NCBI RefSeq assembly: GCF_029168945.1
Contig: NC_083603.1
Span: 18,166,001 to 18,230,000 of the forward strand
DNA length: 64,000 nt
Direction: 5' to 3'
Source: Cannabis sativa
Taxonomy: Eukaryota > Streptophyta > Magnoliopsida > Rosales > Cannabaceae
Part shown: positions 58,287-64,000 of the stretch, in pieces
Layout: every line of letters begins with the position of its first letter
Numbering within the stretch: the first letter of the stretch is position 1
Program-made: the position numbers and the translations under genes
Notes under the pieces: model-generated
What the model saw: only the letters and a program-made list of their open reading frames with translations
What the model was told of the DNA's origin: nothing
Database searches by the model: none

Positions 58287-58612
58287 CAGCCTATACTCGG
58301 TACACTGGTCATACTCCAGATGCTAGTCATACTCTAACCTGTACCGATGTGTCACAGTATCAGCCTATACTCAGTACACTGGTCATACTCCAGCTGCTAG
58401 TCATACTCTAGCCTGTACTGATGTGATACGTCAAATAGTACAGAACCACCAACCCGAGTATCAGCCTATACTCAGCACACAGGTCATACTCCAGCTGCTA
58501 GTCATACTCTAGCCTATGCCGATGTGATATAGTGTCAGCCTATACTCGGTACACTGGTCATACTCCAGTTGCTAGTCATACTCTAGCCTGTACCGATGTG
58601 ACACAGTCGGAT
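58287..58612. repeat. Tandem repeat in chromovirus LTR, four copies
   Basis: CAGCCTATACTCGGTACACT-type units begin near 58287, 58361, 58462 and 58536. Each holds GGTCATACTCCAG and TAGTCATACTCTAGCC. The solo LTR has two units at the same place, so copy number varies between LTR copies. Confidence 0.8.
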
Positions 58613-58955
58613 GGTTCGAAGCCAACATACATATCTAATGTAATCTAACAGGCTTCTTACGTGCACGCTAAACATGTAATATATATATATATGCATACTG
58701 TTATACTAATCTAACCTGGATTCCGAATTCAGGTGTGCCGGTCAACCTGACTGGAACGAACTGCGCGGCGGTTTACATGCTCCTAAACCATAACAATCAC
58801 AGCACTATAGGTTATACGCTAAATCACTTCCTGAGGACTTAAACTACGAACTAAAAGTTTCCCTATCGATAAAAAGCATGGCAATACCCCAACTAACATA
58901 AAAATGAGGAAATCCAAGGTTCCTGAAAATTTCCCAACCGACAGACCGGTTGCAC

Positions 58956-59027
58956 AACCGGAATTCCGGTTCTGGAAATTCCTGAACCCCCATCCGGAAT
59001 TCCGGATGTACAACCGGAATTCCGGTT
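58956..59027. repeat. Three 16-18-bp palindromes in chromovirus LTR
   Basis: AACCGGAATTCCGGTT at 58956-58971 and 59012-59027, and CATCCGGAATTCCGGATG at 58991-59008, are perfect palindromes. The solo LTR has matching sites at 46519-46534 and, with one change, 46575-46590. Confidence 0.85.
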
Positions 59028-60134
59028 CCTCGCAGACCACTTTCAAAAATTCATAACTCATTCAATTCAAACCCAATTTAACCCAAACCTTCCAGACCTG
59101 TTCTAAACATCCCATAGAACATTTCTAAAGCAACAAAACAGTCCAGAACACACAAAATTAAAAATCACCATTAAAGCTCCAAGCTTTGAGTTTAAAACTC
59201 AAACTTGGTTAAACAACCCTATCATGCATCAAACCTTGATTAAAATCACATATTCAAGCATATAAAAACTGCAAAAACCAATCCCTAACTCATGCAAAAA
59301 CTACAACCACCAATTTCTCAACTTTCACTTCGAAAACCATAGTTTTGAACTAAAAATTCCACAACTCTAACAACCTAACTATCATGCATCACAAGTAGCT
59401 TAATTAACCTCAATTAATCATACTTAAACCTCTGCAAACAACTACAAAATCACAGCAACAACAACAACCTAAACTAAGCATGCATTACTCCATTTTTCTT
59501 CAAAAACTTCAAACAAACTTAAAGAAAAGCTAAGGAAGACATACCATCAACTTAATCACTAAAAACTTGCTACAAAGGGCTTGAATCACCAAGAAAATCC
59601 CCACCTTCTTGCTGCTCAAGAAGGGCCGAAATACAAGAGGAAAAGGGCGAGAGCTTTTCTAACTTTTCTAATTTTTTCTAACTTTGGAAAATGAAAATAA
59701 ATACACATAAACCTTTTCATTTCAGCCAACATTACTTAATAAACCACATAATTCCACCATTTAAAGTCCACTAAAGGACAAACTAACATTGGGACAAAAT
59801 GACCATTTTGCCCCTTCACACTAAAATAACATAAATAACACTAAAGGGGTATTTTGGAAAATTCTAAATTTCCAGCCAATCCCGACATTCCCAATGTCTA
59901 ATAAACCGTCCCACAATACTAACATACTAAGTTGTGATTTTACTAAGCCAAACACCGAGTTCCATGTTACCGGGCACCGGAAATGCAAACTTATGAAAAT
60001 CACTAAATGACATAAAATACATTTCAGAATTCAATAATAACAGTATAAATAATTATTTAAATATCTATAAATAATTTTCATAATTAAACATGATTAACTG
60101 CTAATTTCCAAATTAAACTAAGCGGTCTTTACAA

Positions 60135-60705
60135 CTATTCCCCCCTTAAAAGGATTTCGTCCCCGAAATCTAACCTGAATAACTCTGGATATTGAGCTCT
60201 CATATCTGACTCTAGTTCCCAGGTGGCTTCCTCCACCTTGTTGTTTCTCCAGAGAACTTTGACTAATGCTATGGTCTTATTCCGAAGGACTTTATCCTTT
60301 CTATCCAGGATCTGCACTGGCTGTTCTTCGTAAGACATATCTGGCTGCAATTCAAGGCTCTCATAACTGAGTATATGAGAGGGATCTGAAACGTATTTTC
60401 TCAGCATAGGGACATGGAATACGCTGTGAACTGATGATAAAGTTGGAGGCAATGCTAACCGGTATGCCACTTGACCTATCTTCTCAAGAATCTCGAAAGG
60501 TCCTGTAAATCTAGGGCATAACTTGCCTCTTTTCCTGAAACGTTTGATCCCCTTCATTAGAGACACTCGTAAAAACACATGGTCCCCTACTTGGAACTCA
60601 ACATCTCTGCATTTCGGATCTGCGTAACTTTTCTGTCTACTCTGTGAGGCAAGCATTCAAGCTTTTATTTTCTCTATTGCCTCATTGGTCCGCTGCACTG
60701 ACTCC
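60135..60705 (-). pseudogene. Chromovirus integrase C-terminus with chromodomain-like end
   Basis: The minus-strand frame gives SRQKSYADPKCRDVEFQVGD and FTGPFEILEKIGQVAYRLAL, the integrase C-terminal GPF/Y region. ALVKVLWRNNKVEEATWELE and DMRAQYPELF follow, the chromodomain-like motif of Tekay/Del chromoviruses. A TGA stop after IEKIKA (near 60657) and a one-base frame shift near 60710 separate it from the core. Chromodomains of this type are thought to guide insertion to chromatin. Confidence 0.88.
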
Positions 60706-60709
60706 GGAC

Positions 60710-61210
60710 CTAGGTATTCCTCTCCCCTGTCTCATCCCAGTGGATGGGAGATCTACACTTCCTACCATATAACAGTTCATAGGGAGCCATCCCTATCGTA
60801 CTCTGATAACTGTGGTTGTAAGAAAATTCTATCAACGGTAGATATTTATTCCAAGAGCCTTCAAAATCCATAACACAGGCTTGTATCATGTCCTCCAATA
60901 TCTGAATTGTCCTTTGGGACTGACCATCTGTCTGAGGATGGAATGCTGTACTAAATTTTAGTTTTGTACCCATTGCTCGTTGCAAACTCTGCCAAAACTT
61001 GGAGATGAATTTCGGATCTCTATCCGAAACTATAGACTTCGGTACCCCGTGAAGTCTTACAATCTCTCTAACATACAATTCTGCCAACTGATTCACTGTA
61101 AAGGTTGTTCTAACAGGTAGAAAATGAGCAGATTTCGTGAATCGATCCACCACAACCCAGATGGAATCGAACAAACCCGTGGTTCTAGGTAACCCGACCA
61201 CGAAATCCAT
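60710..61210 (-). pseudogene. Chromovirus integrase core
   Basis: DFVVGLPRTTGLFDSIWVVV has the first catalytic aspartate region, SIVSDRDPKFISKFW the second, and FHPQTDGQSQRTIQILEDMI the third with its usual ERT replaced by QRT. The glutamate of the triad is therefore glutamine. The fragment ends in a frame shift after YGRKCRSPIHWDETGER. Confidence 0.88.
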
Positions 61211-61222
61211 CGTGATATCTTC

Positions 61223-61594
61223 CTACTTCCACTCAGGTAGGGTTAAAGGCTGCAACAACCCTGCTGGTCTCTGATGTTCAGCCTTATTCTGCTGACAAGT
61301 GAGGCATCTCGATACGAATTCTACCAAATTCTTCTTCATACCGCTCCACCAGAAGTACGGTTTAAGATCGTGGTACATCTTAGTGGTGCCGGGATGCAGA
61401 GAATAAGGGGTAGAATGAGCCTCCTCCAAGATCTCATACTTGAGTTCCACACTATTTGGAACACAAACCCTAGCTTTGTACAGAAGCATCCCGTTGTCTA
61501 ACACTGAGAAATCCCTTGCTTGACCAGCCAAAGCCTCATCTCTGATTTTCACTAACTCTGGATCAGTCATCTGAGCGGCTTTAATTCTTTCCAA
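61223..61594 (-). pseudogene. Chromovirus integrase zinc-binding (H2C2) domain
   Basis: ILEEAHSTPYSLHPGTTKMY and WWSGMKKNLVEFVSRCLTCQ give the H-H-C-C pattern. It ends in LTLPEWK followed by TAG (61223-61225) where the family normally has tryptophan (TGG). A single change therefore cuts it from the core. Confidence 0.88.
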
Positions 61595-61672
61595 TAGATC
61601 AGATTGCAGCGTTAAGTTGTGAAGCTAACCTACCATAAACTCGATGATGGATCTAACCATGTCCTCTGCTAA

Positions 61673-62269
61673 CTAAGGTGAGATCTGAATCATCCTAGCT
61701 ACCTGCCCGGGACCCTTCCTGCTCAGGGCATCAGCCACTACATTGGCCTTCCCAGGATGACAGAGAATCTCACCGTCGTAATCTTTCACTAATTCCAACC
61801 AACGCCTCTGTCTCATATTCAAATCTTTCTGAGTAAAGAAATATCTGAGACTTTTATGGTCGGTATAGATTTCACACCTTTCTCCGTAAAGGTAATGCCG
61901 CCAGATCTTCAATGCAAAAACCACCGCGGCCAATTCTAGATCATGAGTCGGGTATCGCTGTTCGTAATCCTTTAACTGACGGGAGGCATAAGCGATAACC
62001 CGATCGGCTTGCATCAGCACACACCCCAGACCCTGTCTGGACGCATCGCAATAAACCACAAATTTCTCGTTGTCTGAAGGCAAAGCTAGCACTGGAACGG
62101 TAATCAATCTTTGTTTCAGCTCCTGAAAACTAGCTTCGCACTTGTCTGACCAGACAAACCGCTGATTCTTCTCTGTAAGTTCGGTTAAGGGTGTTGAAAT
62201 TTTGGAAAACCCTTCCACGAACCTACGATAATACCCAGCTAAACCCAAGAAGCTTCTAATTTCTGTCAC
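61673..62269 (-). pseudogene. Chromovirus RNase H and RT connection
   Basis: [20 protein letters not shown] is the connection after [30 protein letters not shown] and [12 protein letters not shown] carry the RNase H acidic residues. The frame is open over 198 residues and joined to RT by a frame shift near a T-run at 62299-62307. Confidence 0.88.
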
Positions 62270-62808
62270 TGTCTTCGGTCTCGGCCAATCCCTGACGGAT
62301 TTTTTTTCTTCCCGGGATCCACCTTGATCCCATCTTTGCTAACAATGTGCCCTAAAAAGGACACCTGAGATAGCCAGAATTCACATTTCTTGAATTTGGC
62401 ATAAAGCTTGTGTTCCCGAAGCCTTTGCAATACCATCTGAAGATGTAACTCATGCTCCTCTTCTGATTGAGAGTACACAAGGATGTCGTCGATAAACACA
62501 ATCACACAGATATCGAGGAAATCCTTGAATACTCTATTCATCAAATCCATAAACGCTGCAGGAGCATTGGTTAATCCAAACGACATAACCAGAAATTCAT
62601 AATGTCCATACCTAGTACGGAAAGCCGTCTTCGAAATGTCCTCCTCTCGGATTTTCAACTGATGATAACCCGATCGGAGATCAATTTTGGAAAAGACCGT
62701 CTTCCCCTGAAGTTGATCGAACAGATCATCGATTCTAGGTAATGGATATTTATTCTTCACTGTTAGCTTGTTCAATTCTCTCTAATCGATACACATCCTC
62801 ATAGTTCA
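62266..62808 (-). pseudogene. Chromovirus reverse transcriptase core
   Basis: [48 protein letters not shown] and [20 protein letters not shown] contain all RT catalytic aspartates (FIDD). Just upstream two stop codons replace glycine of KKDG (62806-62808) and tyrosine of CIDYRELN (about 62776-62778). Confidence 0.88.
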
Positions 62809-63507
62809 ATCTTTCTTCTTGACGAATAAAACCGAGGCTCCCCAGGGTGACACACTAGGCCGAATAAACCCTATGTCAAGCAACCCCTGAAGTTCAATCT
62901 TTAATTCCTTAAGCTCAGCTGGAGCCATCCTATACGGAGCCTTGGAAACTGGTTCCACCCCTGGTGCCAAATCTATAACGAAATCAATCTCCCGCTGAGG
63001 TGGTAACCCTGGAAGTTCTTCGGGAAAGACATCTAGAAATTCCCGAACCACCTTGATGTCCTCTGGCCGAATGGTATCTGGCCGAGTGGTGTCCATTACC
63101 ACGGCCAGAAACCCTAGACAACCGCCATGCAATAACTCTTTAGCTGACATGGCCGAAATCACCGGGATCTGAGATCCCCGAACTGAACCAACAAACACAA
63201 ATGGTTCATCACTTTCCGGTTGGAAGATCACCATCCTCCTCTTGCAATCAATATTAGCCGAGTACTTAGATAGGAAATCCATTCCTAAAATAATATCGAA
63301 CTCTACTAGGCTCATCTCTATCAAATCAGCACTTAACTCTCTACCATCTATTCTGATCGGCATAGACCTAATCCACCTTTTGGAGATAACTAACTCTCCG
63401 CCAGGTAATAGGGTTCCAAACCCTGATTCATAACTATCATACGGTTTATCCAATTTACTAAAGATTCTGGCTGCCACACTAAAAGCATCCCTGACCTTAT
63501 CACTCAC
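62806..63507 (-). pseudogene. Chromovirus protease remnant and RT N-terminus
   Basis: Open for 233 residues. VEFDIILGMDFLSKYSANID is the C-terminal half of the protease. EFLDVFPEELPGLPPQREID, then APYRMAPAELKELK and SVSPWGASVLFVKKKD, is the start of RT. The protease active site (D-S-G-A-T-H-S-F in the family) is missing at the start, consistent with an internal deletion near 63520. Confidence 0.88.
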
Positions 63508-64000
63508 CCGAAAGATGCCTCTTCAAATGGGACACTCCGGGTAGGAATAACGGGTCTCAACACTACCCTGACGACCGCCTCGATTCTGGTTCCCTCGGAA
63601 CCTCTTGTTCTGCCCGAGCCACCGGATGCAGTGGATGATTTCCTCTTCTGGTCCATGGCCGAACCACTACCTCCCCTGCTGAAACCTGATGCAGGAGGGG
63701 TAGGAGCCCCGCCACTCACTGGAGTCCTAACTGACTCCAACATACATCCAACTGCGCCCTCAGCTCGCAGTGCTTTATCCACCATCTCAGCATAGGTGAT
63801 CTTGTCGTCGGTAGTGATCATAAGGTCATACTTGATCTTCACATTAAGTCTATCAAGATATTTGTCTTTCTTATTGAAATCGGTTGGCTCAATTCCCGAG
63901 GCCAACCTCGCCAACCAATCAAACTAAGTAGTGTACTCTGTCACACTCATCAAATTAAATATCTTCGTAATCACTGATGGCCACTACTCGGCTTCCATGA
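63504..64000 (-). pseudogene. Chromovirus gag C-terminal part, cut by window end
   Basis: The minus-strand frame gives ARLASGIEPTDFNKKDKYLD and KYDLMITTDDKITYAEMVDK, typical of the Gag end. A glycine/serine-rich linker follows (SGGAPTPPASGFSRGGSGSA). The CCHC zinc knuckle expected next is absent, and a shift in the last residues leads to the stop at 63504. From about 63915 to 64000 the frame is interrupted by a TAG. Confidence 0.8.

Larger units (their letters stand above)
57778..60133 (-). repeat. 3' LTR of the chromovirus
   Basis: A 2356-bp LTR, plus-strand ends TGTAACACCCTAAC and GCGGTCTTTACA. It contains four tandem units (58287-58612) and three spaced palindromes (58956-59027). Confidence 0.85.
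57778..64000 (-). mobile_element. Chromodomain Ty3/gypsy element (Tekay/Del-like), cut by window end
   Basis: The 3' LTR lies at 57778-60133, preceded by ACTAA. A polypurine tract follows on the minus strand as AAGGGGGGAATAGT (60134-60147). Coding remnants then run back through a chromodomain-like end, integrase, RNase H, RT, protease and gag. The 5' LTR lies beyond 64000. Several stops, frame shifts and one internal deletion make it non-functional. Its LTR is the same family as the solo LTR in the CACTA element. Confidence 0.9.

Noticed and set aside
1..64000. CRISPR arrays, rRNA or tRNA genes
   Set aside because: The direct repeats seen are LTRs, LTR-internal tandem units and duplications inside elements, with no spacer pattern. 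No tRNA cloverleaf or rRNA stretch was recognised. The window is a plant nuclear sequence.

Overview
This is a plant nuclear window, most likely from a eudicot. It is very AT-rich and is built almost entirely of nested transposable elements around one intact host gene. The evidence for a plant is the mix of elements: Ty1/copia with initiator-Met-type primer sites, a Tat-type Ty3/gypsy with two RNase H domains, a chromodomain Ty3/gypsy, an L1 LINE with a C-terminal RNase H, a CACTA element, a hAT element and Helitron-like ends. The host gene also belongs to a plant transporter family. I cannot name the species. There are no bacterial-style genes, CRISPR arrays, rRNA or tRNA genes.

Layout. 1-1617: AT-rich spacer with a short Helitron-like repeat. 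1618-11835: copia-type element 1 (LTRs 1618-3495 and 9970-11835, target duplication CCACT), inserted into a second copy of that repeat. 12180-14281: AT-rich spacer with a GC-biased inverted-repeat patch. 14282-16105 (minus): single-exon nodulin-like/NFD4-like MFS transporter, the only intact cellular gene. About 17404-57000: one minus-strand L1 LINE broken into three pieces (17404-19129, 29193-29300, 54183-about 57000) by two LTR insertions. The first is copia-type element 2 (19130-29192, duplication CAATC). The second is a Tat-type Ty3/gypsy element on the minus strand (29301-54182, duplication CTAGY).

The Tat element is itself hit three times. Copia-type element 3 (32385-41681, duplication ATATC) sits in its integrase. 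A 724-bp hAT element (42677-43400, 8-bp duplication GTTGACTA) lies between integrase and RNase H. A CACTA element (44838-49628, duplication TTG) splits its reverse transcriptase. The CACTA element carries a solo LTR (45496-47690, duplication CCTAA) related to the LTR of a chromovirus. That chromovirus occupies 57778 to the window end on the minus strand. The relative ages are therefore L1, then Tat, then the insertions in Tat, with the solo LTR younger than the CACTA element.

The most interesting signal is in the three copia-type elements. Elements 1 and 2 have almost no open coding sequence, and element 3 keeps only gag. All three carry an unusually long 5' leader (2.8 kb or more) containing short helices whose two arms change together between copies. 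Examples are TAGGCCCA/TGGGCCTA against TAGGTCCA/TGGACCTA, and hairpins with different stems around a constant CTAAT loop followed by ATTAG. In elements 1 and 2 a second copy of the CTAAT-hairpin module lies where element 3 has the gag start. This looks like a conserved structured RNA, possibly a packaging or dimerisation signal, kept by elements that rely on proteins supplied in trans. Element 2 also has a GC-rich island of strong hairpins just after its primer site. All comparisons were made by eye.
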